From contig JABHHN010000117.1 in the NCBI GenBank assembly GCA_018671515.1, positions 1 to 48,255 of the forward strand: a stretch of DNA of 48,255 bases, written 5' to 3'. Below the pieces are notes generated by a model that searched no databases, was not told the origin of the DNA, and worked only from the letters and a program-made list of their open reading frames with translations. The number at the start of each line of letters is the position of its first letter. Position 1 is the stretch's first letter. Both the position numbers and the translations under genes were made by a program. Source of the stretch: an archaeon (lineage in GTDB: Archaea > Nanobdellota > Nanobdellia > Woesearchaeales > GW2011-AR15). Shown here one piece after another: positions 15,954-25,281 of this stretch.

Positions 15954-16442
15954 ATGGTAGAAAAAAATAAATTCATTAGCTTATGGTTAATAATAGGGAT
16001 AGTTGTAGGATTTTTAGCTATTCTGTTTTTTAGTTTATTATATCTTAATAATAATGTTTTATGTAGTTTAGATTGTAGAAGTAGAAATGAAATTTTAATT
16101 GTTATTGTCTTATTGTCTTTAGTGGGGATGTTTGTTGGAAGTCTTACATATTATTTTATTTCTGAGAAATATGAAAAAAAAATAACTAAAATACATAAGA
16201 ATTTAATTGATACATTACAATTTTTAGATTTAGATCAAAGAACTATTTTTAAAAAAATAATTTCCAATAAAGGAATTGTAACACAATCTAAATTAGTATT
16301 AATGACTAAATGGTCAAGAGTAAAAATTTCAAGAATATTAAAAATTCTTGAATCTAAAAAAATTATTGAAAAATCAAAAAAAGGTTTAACAAATAATATA
16401 AAATTAAATGATAATTTAAAAAAATTATTTCTAGAAAAGTGA
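15954..16442 (+). CDS. Membrane-anchored winged-helix transcription regulator
   Basis: 162 residues. Two membrane helices (about 8-30 and 44-67) flank a short outside loop with two cysteines (NNVLCSLDCRSRNE). The cytoplasmic part (about 90-162) is a winged helix: LDQRTIFKKIISNKGIVTQSKLVLMTKWSRVKISRILKILESKKII, like MarR/IclR-type domains of other archaeal membrane-bound regulators. Twenty-four nt after the ferredoxin-ATPase pair and upstream of the thioredoxin-CcdA gene, it could sense an extracytoplasmic redox or metal signal. The extracytoplasmic Cys pair is suggestive but not proof. Confidence 0.75.
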   Translation: MVEKNKFISLWLIIGIVVGFLAILFFSLLYLNNNVLCSLDCRSRNEILIVIVLLSLVGMFVGSLTYYFISEKYEKKITKIHKNLIDTLQFLDLDQRTIFKKIISNKGIVTQSKLVLMTKWSRVKISRILKILESKKIIEKSKKGLTNNIKLNDNLKKLFLEK

Positions 16443-16581
16443 TTTCAATTTTTGATACATATTATTATGTGTTGTTTCATCTTTTGATACAATTATAAAA
16501 TTATGAAAATCAAAGATTGTTAATTATATGCATTAAAATCTGCAATATATTATTTACAATTTTAAAATAGGTGAATTATAA

Positions 16582-17754
16582 ATGAAAAAAATAATAATTG
16601 TGTTAACATTAATTTTAATGTTAGTTTTTACAACAAACGTAATAGCTGAAAATGAAAATGAAAATGAAAATGAAAATGATTCTTTTACTGTAAATCTTGT
16701 TATGTTTTATGGTCAAGGATGTCCACATTGTGCTAGTTTAAGGCTTTTTTTAGATGATCAAATAGAAAAATATCCTTCACTAATTGTTCATGAATATGAA
16801 GTTTATCAAAATAATGAAAATAGAATTCTTTTTCAAGAAATATCTAAAAAATTTGATGTTAATTTAGGTGGTGTTCCTACTGTTTTTATTAATGGTAAAA
16901 TAATTGAAGGTTTTAGTAATTCATTAAAGAAACAAATAGAAAATGAAATAAAAATATGTTTGGTTAAAGATTGTGGGAATCCATTAGATAAAGGCACTAA
17001 TGATGATATACATATATTTAATGATAGTTCATTTTCTATACTTGATACAAAAAAAGAGATTTCTCAAAAATTAACAATTCCAATTGTGATATCTGCAGCA
17101 GCAGTTGATGCAATTAATCCATGTGCATTTGCTGTTTTAATTATACTTATGACTGCTGCATTGTCAATTGCAGATAAGAAAAAAGCATTAAGATTTGGAT
17201 TAGCTTTTACAGCTTCTATTTATATATCTTATTTTCTTATTGGATTAGGGTTATTTTCTGTATTACAAGCAACAGGTTTAAGTCATAGATTTTATATTTT
17301 TGTTACAATTTTGGCTGTTATTGTTGGTATACTTAATATTAAAGATTATTTTTGGTATGGAAAAGGTATTCTTATGGAAATACCTTTAAGTTGGAGACCT
17401 AAGCTAAAAAAAATTCTGAATAGTGTAACGTCTCCTTTTGGGGCTTTCTTTGTAGGTTTTGCTGTTTCATTATTTGAGCTACCATGTACAGGTGGACCTT
17501 ACATAGTGATATTAGGATTATTAGCAAAAGAAGTTACAAAAAGTGTAGGTCTATTTTATCTATTGCTTTATAATTTTATATTTGTATGTCCGTTAATAAT
17601 TCTTTTAATAATTATTTATAAGGGATTTTCAAATACAGAAAAACTTGAGAAAATTAGGAAGGAAAAAATTAAATTATTACATTTAATTTCAGGGATATTA
17701 ATGTTAGGGATAGCAATTGTAATGATTTTATCTATTATTTATGGTTGGGTTTAA
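16582..17754 (+). CDS. Thioredoxin-like/CcdA fusion, membrane thiol-disulfide exchange protein
   Basis: 390 residues. A signal peptide (1-22), a Glu-Asn repeat linker and a thioredoxin/glutaredoxin-like domain with CPHC (Cys47-Cys50) are followed, from about residue 155, by six membrane helices of the CcdA/DsbD type. The paired-cysteine motifs are NPCAFAV and ELPCTGGPY. CcdA domains carry electrons from cytoplasmic thioredoxin across the membrane to an outer thiol domain, here fused at the N-terminus. A thioredoxin reductase gene converges with it just downstream. The ribosome-binding site is AGGTGAA. The linker is encoded by a 6-bp tandem repeat and may vary in length. Confidence 0.88.
   Translation: MKKIIIVLTLILMLVFTTNVIAENENENENENDSFTVNLVMFYGQGCPHCASLRLFLDDQIEKYPSLIVHEYEVYQNNENRILFQEISKKFDVNLGGVPTVFINGKIIEGFSNSLKKQIENEIKICLVKDCGNPLDKGTNDDIHIFNDSSFSILDTKKEISQKLTIPIVISAAAVDAINPCAFAVLIILMTAALSIADKKKALRFGLAFTASIYISYFLIGLGLFSVLQATGLSHRFYIFVTILAVIVGILNIKDYFWYGKGILMEIPLSWRPKLKKILNSVTSPFGAFFVGFAVSLFELPCTGGPYIVILGLLAKEVTKSVGLFYLLLYNFIFVCPLIILLIIIYKGFSNTEKLEKIRKEKIKLLHLISGILMLGIAIVMILSIIYGWV
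16648..16677 (+). repeat. 6-bp microsatellite encoding Glu-Asn repeats
   Basis: Five copies of GAAAAT lie in frame between the signal peptide and the thioredoxin-like domain. Slippage would lengthen or shorten the linker by two residues per unit without a frameshift. Confidence 0.9.
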
Positions 17755-17788
17755 AAAAAATAATGATAAAAAGAAATAATTAAAAAAT

Positions 17789-18721
17789 TTATTCGTTATT
17801 TTCAAGCCATCTTTCAGTAGTTATTGCAGCTTGGCAACCAAAACCTGCTGCAGTTATTCCTTGTCTATATGTTTGATCATGGACATCACCTGCTGCAAAG
17901 ACACCTTCAACGTTTGTTAATGGAGTTCCCGGTTTTGTAATAATATAACCTTTTTCATCAATATTAATTTGTCCTTCTAAAAATTTAGTATTTGGGACAT
18001 GGCCGATTGCAATGAATACTCCATCAATTTTCATATCTTTTATTTCACCTGTTTTTGTATCTTTTAATTTTACAGATGTTAATCCAGTTTCTTTTGTTCC
18101 TACATATTCATCAATGACTGTACTATATAGTATTTCAATTTTAGGGTGGTTGATTGCTCGCTCTTGCATGATTTTTGAAGCTCTGAATTCATCTCTTCTA
18201 TGAGATATATAGACTTTTGAAGCAAATTTGGTTAGGAAAATTGCTTCTTCCATTGCAGAATCTCCACCACCAACAATAATGATTTCTTTTTCTCTATAAA
18301 AAAATCCATCACATGTTGCACATGTTGAGACACCTCGTCCAACTAAATCAGCTTCATTTGGAAGTCCAAGCATTCTTGCTGAAGCTCCTGTTGCAATTAT
18401 CACTGAGTCAGCAGAATATTCTGTTTCTCCTGCCCATAATTTAAATGGTTTTTGTGAGAAGTCTACTTTTGAAATAGATTCATATTTGAATTCTGCACCG
18501 AATCTTTTTGCTTGTTCTCTCATGGTGTCCATTAATTCAGGACCCATAATTCCATCTTTGAATCCTGGGAAATTTTCAATTTCAGTTGTTGTTGTTAATT
18601 GTCCACCAGGTTGTTTTCCTTCAAAAACAAGAGGTTGTAGTTGAGCTCTTGCAGTATAAATTGCTGATGTGAACCCTGAAGGTCCTGAACCAATAATAAT
18701 AACATTTCTTTTTTCTGTCAT
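17789..18721 (-). CDS. trxB: Thioredoxin reductase
   Basis: 310 residues from the ATG at 18721 (AGGTGAT upstream); a longer in-frame start at 18784 is less likely. It has the FAD-binding GSGPSGFTSAIYTARA (residues 11-26), the redox-active CATC (Cys134-Cys137), the NADPH-binding GGGDSAMEEA (151-160) followed by HRRDEFRAS, and the C-terminal GVFAAGDVHDQTYRQGITAAGFGCQAA. The HRR..R pattern points to NADPH. It reduces thioredoxin and, with the convergent Trx-CcdA gene, could supply electrons to extracytoplasmic thiols. Confidence 0.95.
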   Translation of the reverse strand: MTEKRNVIIIGSGPSGFTSAIYTARAQLQPLVFEGKQPGGQLTTTTEIENFPGFKDGIMGPELMDTMREQAKRFGAEFKYESISKVDFSQKPFKLWAGETEYSADSVIIATGASARMLGLPNEADLVGRGVSTCATCDGFFYREKEIIIVGGGDSAMEEAIFLTKFASKVYISHRRDEFRASKIMQERAINHPKIEILYSTVIDEYVGTKETGLTSVKLKDTKTGEIKDMKIDGVFIAIGHVPNTKFLEGQINIDEKGYIITKPGTPLTNVEGVFAAGDVHDQTYRQGITAAGFGCQAAITTERWLENNE

Positions 18722-18823
18722 AGTATCACCTAAATGTTTTTTATGATTTAGTTTATGTATATATTCTTTCCTATAGACTTCCAAATAAAGTTAATATTTA
18801 GCAGTACTCTTACTTATAATAGA

Positions 18824-19750
18824 TTAAGTTTCAAGAGTATCTTTTATATTAATACATAATTCAGATTCTAAAGGGACAAGTTTCCATTGTATGTTTTCTG
18901 CACAATAATAACAATTATTATCTTCTGTACTTTGAGTATATGAATTTTTTAATACATTTGAAATTCCATCTAATGCTACAAAATCAACTGTATCAATACA
19001 ACAATTATCAGGTCTGGGACAATCAGCAGTTGAAGCAATTATTGTAGCAGGGCATTTTCTTACATTATTTTCAGGGGGAACCCAAATCACATCATCTGGG
19101 CATCCATTGTCTCTTCCTTCTACACATATTTTATCAACATTTCCTTCTACAAAACAATCTATGACTTCATCTTCATCAGAACAACCAGTAATTTCAACAA
19201 ATTCATCATCTTTTTTTAAATTCATATAATTGCAAAATTGTTCTTCTTTAAACCACATATCTGGACTTTCTCCTGGTTCATTTTGGACTTCTGCTAAAAT
19301 CCAACAAGTTCCATCAATTTCAATATTTTTAAAAATTTTTATTTCATTATCATCTAAATCTGAATATACTTCGGTATTTTTTTTCAAAAGTCCAAAAGAT
19401 GGAAAATCACCAAGATTATCTCTTACAGGATTTGGATCACCATATCCATTTCTAGTATCAAGTTCTGATTCACCATTCCATTTAAATATATTTTCAAAAT
19501 AAAAACCATCAAATTTTTCTTGACATGTTTTACCTGAAGGGTAATTTATATTATTTAATGTAAGATCTGCAGCTAAGGTATCATCAGCATCAGCATCATC
19601 TGTTTTTAAAGAGGTTTTTTCTTCAAGTTCTCTATCTTCCAATGTTTTTTCTTCTATTTCAATATTTTTTGATTTATTACTAAATACTATTACTAATATA
19701 AAAATAATAATTAATAATCCAATAATCGCATTTTTTTTGTATTTTTCCAT
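18824..19750 (-). CDS. Membrane-anchored Cys-rich extracytoplasmic protein, unknown function
   Basis: 308 residues. One N-terminal membrane anchor (about 7-24, no clear cleavage site) is followed by an acidic linker and a Cys-rich outside domain. Recognisable stretches are GKTCQEKFDGFYFENIF, DGTCWILAEVQN, CPRPDNCCIDTVDF and NNCYYCAENIQWKL. The many Cys suggest several disulfides, consistent with the oxidative-folding genes just beside it (TrxB and Trx-CcdA). I recognise no family. It may be a substrate of that thiol system, but that is only inferred from position. Confidence 0.65.
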   Translation of the reverse strand: MEKYKKNAIIGLLIIIFILVIVFSNKSKNIEIEEKTLEDRELEEKTSLKTDDADADDTLAADLTLNNINYPSGKTCQEKFDGFYFENIFKWNGESELDTRNGYGDPNPVRDNLGDFPSFGLLKKNTEVYSDLDDNEIKIFKNIEIDGTCWILAEVQNEPGESPDMWFKEEQFCNYMNLKKDDEFVEITGCSDEDEVIDCFVEGNVDKICVEGRDNGCPDDVIWVPPENNVRKCPATIIASTADCPRPDNCCIDTVDFVALDGISNVLKNSYTQSTEDNNCYYCAENIQWKLVPLESELCINIKDTLET

Positions 19751-19793
19751 GGTAATATATATTGTTCAATTATTACTATAAATAATTTTCTTT

Positions 19794-20051
19794 TTAATTT
19801 TTTTTAGAATTTTTTAATTTATTATGGATAGATGGTATTATTTTAATTAAGGATATCGTTAAACTTATACTTATCAAATTTCCAATTATCATTTTTATTT
19901 CAAATGCTTCAGTAATTATTGTATAAGAGGTTATAATAAATATAAAAACAAGAAAAATAATGATTGTATCTATAGTAACTCTGGTATAATATGAAATTTC
20001 TTTTCTTGCCTTAATAAATTCATTAATCATATTAGAATTATTAATTTTCAT
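19794..20051 (-). CDS. Small two-helix membrane protein, unknown function
   Basis: 85 residues. A short cytoplasmic N-terminus (KINNSNMINEFIKARKEISYY) precedes two membrane helices (about 25-45 and 52-72) and a Lys/Asn-rich tail. It is divergent from the membrane-protein gene at 20157 and lies upstream of the Cys-rich protein gene on the same strand. No family recognised; the hydrophobic pattern and coding character support a real gene. Confidence 0.5.
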   Translation of the reverse strand: MKINNSNMINEFIKARKEISYYTRVTIDTIIIFLVFIFIITSYTIITEAFEIKMIIGNLISISLTISLIKIIPSIHNKLKNSKKN

Positions 20052-20156
20052 AATTTATTGAATATATAAAACATATTTAATAATTTTCTTTTTTAAGATA
20101 TGATTCAAATATTCAAAACAAATATCTTTAAAAATTTCTAAATAATCTTATTTCTT

Positions 20157-20507
20157 ATGATATTACTAAGTCTATTGATTGTATTTGTATTTTATCTTCT
20201 ATCAATTCTTCCATTTCATTTAGCAATTAAATTCTTGAAAGGAAAAACAAATTTGCTAAAGACAGCTTTTGTTAATGCAATAGTTTGGATAGTTGTTATT
20301 TCAATTGAGAGACAGTTTGGTTTTTTTGGAGGAGCAATTGCATTCTTAGTTTCAGTTATATTATATAGAGAATTTTTTAAACTTAAATGGCATAAAGCAT
20401 TTTTTGTATGGTTAATTCAATTAGTATTTTTTGCATTTTTCTGGATAATTGGATTTTTATTAAACTTAATATTGGGAATTGGAATTGTACTTGCTTTTTT
20501 TAGTTAA
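20157..20507 (+). CDS. Small membrane protein, unknown function
   Basis: 116 residues, almost wholly hydrophobic, with about four membrane helices and basic loops (KFLKGKTN, REFFKLKWHK). The N-terminus begins at a leaderless-type ATG after an AT-rich promoter. It converges with the winged-helix gene at 20517 (9 nt apart). Similar short polytopic proteins are common in DPANN genomes, but I cannot assign a family. Confidence 0.6.
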   Translation: MILLSLLIVFVFYLLSILPFHLAIKFLKGKTNLLKTAFVNAIVWIVVISIERQFGFFGGAIAFLVSVILYREFFKLKWHKAFFVWLIQLVFFAFFWIIGFLLNLILGIGIVLAFFS

Positions 20508-20516
20508 ATATTAGAA

Positions 20517-20918
20517 TTAAAGTCCTAATTTATCATCAATTAAATTAGCAGTCTTTCTTAGTTTTTGCATAGTTTTTATGAGGTCACTTTCAATTTCATC
20601 GACTAGTTGAGAAAGTGTATCTACTCTTATTGTATATTTTGAATTCTGAGATATTACTACTCCTGAATCAATCATTGAATTAAGGTGATGAACTACAGTT
20701 CCACGTGAGAGATTTACACGTGAGGCTATCTCATCACTTGATAGAGAAATGTTATTTTTCATAGCATTTAGAAGAACAATGAACATCCTGAATTTACATT
20801 TATCTTTATCTCTATTTCCTAAAAGACCTAATGTATCACAAAACCATTGAAGCTCTTCATTTAGATTTTCATCTTTAGGTTTTCTTGTAGTGATGATTGT
20901 AATTCTTGTATGCCTCAT
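20517..20918 (-). CDS. Winged-helix regulator divergent from groES, possible heat-shock repressor
   Basis: 133 residues. The central HTH (SLSSDEIASRVNLSRGTVVHHLNSMIDSGVVISQNSKYTIR, residues about 56-98) is of ArsR/Lrp-like winged-helix type. The C-terminus is a helix for dimerisation (LVDEIESDLIKTMQKLRKTANLID). Its gene is transcribed away from the groES-groEL operon, and the shared promoter region carries repeated TTCAAC/GTTGA half sites. Archaeal heat-shock repressors (Phr, HSR1) are also small winged-helix proteins linked to chaperone genes; by position this is a candidate equivalent, not a recognised orthologue. Confidence 0.75.
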   Translation of the reverse strand: MRHTRITIITTRKPKDENLNEELQWFCDTLGLLGNRDKDKCKFRMFIVLLNAMKNNISLSSDEIASRVNLSRGTVVHHLNSMIDSGVVISQNSKYTIRVDTLSQLVDEIESDLIKTMQKLRKTANLIDDKLGL

Positions 20919-20936
20919 AACATGTATTATTTAATT

Positions 20937-20947
20937 GGTATTTATAA
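20937..20947 (-). promoter_or_regulatory. TATA box of the winged-helix regulator gene
   Basis: On the minus strand AGTTTATAAATACC lies about 25 nt before the ATG at 20918, consistent with a leaderless transcript. Confidence 0.5.
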
Positions 20948-20985
20948 ACTTTTTCAGATACCTTTATAAAGAAAATATAATTTAC

Positions 20986-21011
20986 TTCAACTACGTTGAT
21001 TTAAGTTCAAC
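20986..21011. promoter_or_regulatory. Candidate operator upstream of groES
   Basis: TTCAAC (20986-20991) is followed by TAC and GTTGA (20995-20999), making a TCAAC-TAC-GTTGA palindrome. TTCAAC recurs at 21006-21011, exactly 20 bp (two helical turns) from the first. The cluster sits just before the groES TATA box and between it and the divergent regulator. Confidence 0.45.
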
Positions 21012-21014
21012 ACA

Positions 21015-21027
21015 AACTTTATAAATA
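21015..21027 (+). promoter_or_regulatory. TATA box of the groES-groEL operon
   Basis: AAACTTTATAAAT has a purine-rich upstream element and predicts transcription start near 21045-21050. The leader before groES would then be about 180 nt, unusually long in this window, where most first genes look leaderless. Confidence 0.6.
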
Positions 21028-21069
21028 AGTAGAAAAAACAAATAAAAATCAAAAAAAGTGGTGGTAGAT

Positions 21070-21123
21070 ATGTTAAAAGATTCATTTGTATTGAAGGAAT
21101 GCTTTTTTAACAAATCATATTAA
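21070..21123 (+). CDS. 17-residue upstream ORF in the groES leader
   Basis: ATG at 21070, 18 codons including TAA, encoding MLKDSFVLKECFFNKSY. GTGGTGGT ends 5 nt before the ATG, a stronger ribosome-binding site than that of most genes here. It would be the first ORF on the groES transcript if the TATA box at 21015 is used. Two hairpins follow before groES. I infer a regulatory leader peptide; expression is not shown. Confidence 0.45.
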   Translation: MLKDSFVLKECFFNKSY

Positions 21124-21130
21124 CAAATAA

Positions 21131-21196
21131 TGAAAATCCATAAAAACAAGGATTTTCAACTCTCAAACTGGCAAAAATAATTTGTTTTGCAAGTTT
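21131..21196 (+). repeat. Two hairpins in the groES leader
   Basis: TGAAAATCC (21131-21139) pairs with GGATTTTCA (21150-21158). AAACTgGCAAAA (21165-21176) pairs with TTTTGCaAGTTT (21185-21196), with one mismatch. They fill the leader between the upstream ORF and the groES ribosome-binding site (AAGGGTG, 21213-21219). Confidence 0.5.
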
Positions 21197-21227
21197 AAGA
21201 TAAAATAAAATATAAGGGTGAAAAGAA

Positions 21228-21515
21228 ATGAAATTAAAACCATTAGGAAGTAGAGTTTTGGTTAAACCAAACGAGTCTGAAGAAAGAACAAAAGGCGGAA
21301 TTTATATACCTGATTCAGCAAAAGAAAAGAAATATCAAGGAGACATAGTAGCAGTAGGTCCTGGAAAAATAAATGATGATGGAAAAAGGGCAGAAATGGA
21401 TGTAAAAGTAGGCGATACTGTGATGTATAAAGAGTATGGCGGTTCAGAATTTGAAATTGATGGTCAAAAATATATTCTTATGGATGCAGATGATATCCTA
21501 GGAATATTTGAGTAA
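21228..21515 (+). CDS. groES: Co-chaperonin GroES (Hsp10)
   Basis: 95 residues, the normal length. It starts MKLKPLGSRVLVKPNESEERTKGGIYIPDSAKEK, with a mobile-loop region (about 17-33) that contacts GroEL. YKEYGGSEFEIDGQKYILMDADDILGI is the conserved C-terminal half. It caps GroEL during ATP-driven protein folding in the cytoplasm. It is first in the operon with groEL 18 nt downstream. Group I chaperonins are bacterial; in archaea they are known mainly from Methanosarcina and some uncultured lineages and point to horizontal acquisition. Confidence 0.97.
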   Translation: MKLKPLGSRVLVKPNESEERTKGGIYIPDSAKEKKYQGDIVAVGPGKINDDGKRAEMDVKVGDTVMYKEYGGSEFEIDGQKYILMDADDILGIFE

Positions 21516-21521
21516 ATATAG

Positions 21522-23189
<1,668 letters not shown>

Positions 23190-23212
23190 TTTTTTTATTT
23201 TTTTATTTTATT
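23190..23212 (+). terminator. T-rich tract after groEL
   Basis: Two runs of six to eight T lie directly after the stop codon, the usual archaeal termination signal. It may give partial termination, since grpE follows only 47 nt later with its own GGAGAG ribosome-binding site. Confidence 0.4.
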
Positions 23213-23236
23213 ACAATTTGTTAGGAGAGAAGACAT

Positions 23237-23815
23237 ATGAAAAAAAAACATAAACATGAAAAAAGAGAAGAAAATATAGAATCTCCAAAAGATAAAGAAA
23301 ATGAATCTGTTGAATTAGATAAAAAAGAACAAAAAGAGAATCATAAAAAAGAAGAGAAAAAAGAAAAATTATCAGATGTAGAGATATTAAAAAATAAAAT
23401 TCAGGAACTGACTGATAAACAATTTAGACTTCAGGCTGATTTTGAAAATTCACAAAGAAGGCTAGAAAAAGAAAAAGTAGTCTTCCTAAAGTTTGCAAAA
23501 GAAGGTCTTATAGTAAGTCTTTTACCTGTGCTTGATAGTTTTGATAGTGCATTAACAAATACAGATAATATTGAAGAATTCAAAAAAGGAGTTAACATGA
23601 TTCATGAATTGTTTTTAAAAACATTAAAATCAAATGGGCTTAGTGAAATAGAAACAGAAGGAAAGCAGTTTGATCCACATTTACATGAAGTCATGATGAA
23701 AGAAAAATCAGATAAGAAGCCTGATACAATTATTCAGGAATTTCAGAAAGGATATGTCTTAAATGAAAAAATAATAAGACATAGTAAAGTAAAGGTAGCT
23801 AGTGATGATAACTAA
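23237..23815 (+). CDS. grpE: Nucleotide exchange factor GrpE
   Basis: 192 residues. A highly charged Lys/Glu N-terminus (about 1-50) precedes a long helix (LKNKIQELTDKQFRLQADFENSQRRLEKEK) and the conserved C-terminal head (GKQFDPHLHEVMMKEKSDK and FQKGYVLNEKIIRHSKVKVA). GrpE releases ADP from DnaK. It overlaps the next ORF by 11 nt, so the two are translationally coupled. The dnaK gene is two genes further on in the same direction. Confidence 0.95.
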   Translation: MKKKHKHEKREENIESPKDKENESVELDKKEQKENHKKEEKKEKLSDVEILKNKIQELTDKQFRLQADFENSQRRLEKEKVVFLKFAKEGLIVSLLPVLDSFDSALTNTDNIEEFKKGVNMIHELFLKTLKSNGLSEIETEGKQFDPHLHEVMMKEKSDKKPDTIIQEFQKGYVLNEKIIRHSKVKVASDDN

Positions 23816-24374
23816 GAGTTCCTTGATTGAAGAAATATTTGAATTAGTAAACCCATGCAAATGTGACGCATGTAATAATGGATGTAATTATGGAAGTGGT
23901 TCGCTTGTTGATGGGGACTTGAAAAAACTAGCAGAACATTTAGAAATATCAGAAGAAGAGACAAAAGAAAAATACCTTGAAGAGATTGAAAAATTCAATA
24001 CAAAAAGATATAGACCAAAGCTTGAGAGAAAAAAAGGAATGCCATATGGGAAATGCACTTTTTATGATAAAAAATCAGGATGCGGTGTGCATGATGCAAA
24101 GCCAATGGAGTGCAAGATTGCAATGGGATGCAAAAATTATGGAAATGAATTGATAACTTGGTTTAATCTAAATTACTATGTTAATTTAGATGATCCTGAA
24201 TCCGTAAGACAATGGGCAACAGCAATTAATTCAGGTGGAAAAAATATAGATGGTGGAAGTATACCTGAACTTATTCCAAATAAAGAAAAAAGAAAAAGCA
24301 TTTTCAAATATGATGATATCAAAAATAGGAACAAAAAAGATTGGAATAAAATTTTAGGGATTGACGATGAGTGA
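23805..24374 (+). CDS. YkgJ-like Cys-cluster (CxxCxxCC-type) protein
   Basis: 189 residues from the ATG at 23805, overlapping grpE by 11 nt. Paired cysteine groups (PCKCDACNNGCNYGSG near the N-terminus, and CTFYDKKSGCGVHDAKPMECKIAMGC at about 83-109) match the YkgJ/UPF0153 zinc- or iron-binding family of uncertain function. Its placement inside a chaperone operon is unusual. A redox- or metal-responsive helper for the chaperones is conceivable but not shown; operon position may equally reflect chance cotranscription. Confidence 0.8.
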   Translation: MITKSSLIEEIFELVNPCKCDACNNGCNYGSGSLVDGDLKKLAEHLEISEEETKEKYLEEIEKFNTKRYRPKLERKKGMPYGKCTFYDKKSGCGVHDAKPMECKIAMGCKNYGNELITWFNLNYYVNLDDPESVRQWATAINSGGKNIDGGSIPELIPNKEKRKSIFKYDDIKNRNKKDWNKILGIDDE

Positions 24375-25143
24375 AAAAATAGAATTCATGAAAAGATTAG
24401 CAAAAGATGCAGGGAAAATTGCTATGAAATATTATAATCAATCAAAAGATACATCCATAAAAGAAGACAATTCAATAGTTACTAATGCTGATTTTGAAGT
24501 GAATGAATTCATCATTAAAAATATCAAAGAAAAATATCCAGATCATAATATTATAACAGAAGAAGAAGATGAAATAAGAAATGATTCAGAATTTTCTTGG
24601 TACATTGATCCGATAGATGGAACTGAAAATTATTCAAGAAATTTTCCATTATTTTGTGTTTCAATTGCTTTAGCAAAAAATGATGAAATTATTAATGGAG
24701 CTGTTTATCTTCCAGTGCTTGATGAAATGTATTATGCAACAAAAGGAGAAGGTGCATATGTAAATGGTAAAAAAATACAAGTTAGTAATTATGATAAATT
24801 AAGCGATTCAACAGTAACATTTGGAAAAGGACATATCAGAGAACATATTGACATAAAAAAATACATAGATGTTTTTTTAGACGAATTTCATAGACTTAAG
24901 GAATATGGAACTTGTGCAATAGAATTAATATATATTGCAAGTGGAAAAATTGATGGGATGGTAAGATATTATCAGAAATCATGGGATTATACTGCTGGAA
25001 GTTTGATTGTAACAGAAGCAGGTGGAAAAGTTACAGGAATTAAATATGATGATTCAAAATTCATAATATCAGATGTCATTGTAACAAATGGAAAAATTCA
25101 TGATGAGATTATAGAGTTAATAAAAAATATAGAAACAAAGTAA
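24367..25143 (+). CDS. Inositol monophosphatase family phosphatase (SuhB/FBPase IV-like)
   Basis: 258 residues from the ATG at 24367; a TTG at 24361 is the alternative. The metal-binding signatures are complete: ITEEEDE (about 63-69), WYIDPIDGTENYSRN (about 79-93) and SWDYTAGSLIVTEAGG (about 205-220). Archaeal members of this family hydrolyse inositol 1-phosphate and often fructose 1,6-bisphosphate, and the substrate cannot be told here. It overlaps the YkgJ-like gene by 8 nt. An SuhB-like gene among chaperones is noteworthy, since bacterial SuhB also acts in rRNA antitermination. Confidence 0.9.
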   Translation: MSEKIEFMKRLAKDAGKIAMKYYNQSKDTSIKEDNSIVTNADFEVNEFIIKNIKEKYPDHNIITEEEDEIRNDSEFSWYIDPIDGTENYSRNFPLFCVSIALAKNDEIINGAVYLPVLDEMYYATKGEGAYVNGKKIQVSNYDKLSDSTVTFGKGHIREHIDIKKYIDVFLDEFHRLKEYGTCAIELIYIASGKIDGMVRYYQKSWDYTAGSLIVTEAGGKVTGIKYDDSKFIISDVIVTNGKIHDEIIELIKNIETK

Positions 25144-25175
25144 ATTAAATAAAAACAAAACAGATAGGTGATACA

Positions 25176-25230
25176 AATGAGTAAAATAAATGAAAATTTA
25201 AAAATCAAATTTTCAAAATTCTACTCATTT
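25176..25230 (+). promoter_or_regulatory. Long hairpin overlapping the dnaK upstream ORF
   Basis: AATGAGTA (25176-25183) pairs with TACTCATT (25222-25229). Inside, TGAAAATTT (25191-25199) pairs with AAATTTTCA (25207-25215) over a 7-nt loop. The stem buries the upstream ORF start, so melting with temperature or passage of a ribosome could change access to dnaK downstream. Confidence 0.5.
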
Positions 25231-25245
25231 TATTGCTTAAAATAG
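25177..25245 (+). CDS. 22-residue upstream ORF in the dnaK leader
   Basis: ATG at 25177 with AGGTGAT 4 nt upstream. It encodes 22 residues and stops with TAG at 25243. Its first 13 bases equal the first 13 of dnaK (ATGAGTAAAATAA), so both begin MSKI. Its coding region is almost entirely a hairpin (25176-25230). It looks like a regulatory leader peptide, perhaps derived by duplication of the dnaK start; translation is not shown. Confidence 0.45.
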   Translation: MSKINENLKIKFSKFYSFYCLK

Positions 25246-25281
25246 GAAATTAATAAATTAATCATAGGAGGATTGAAAAAA

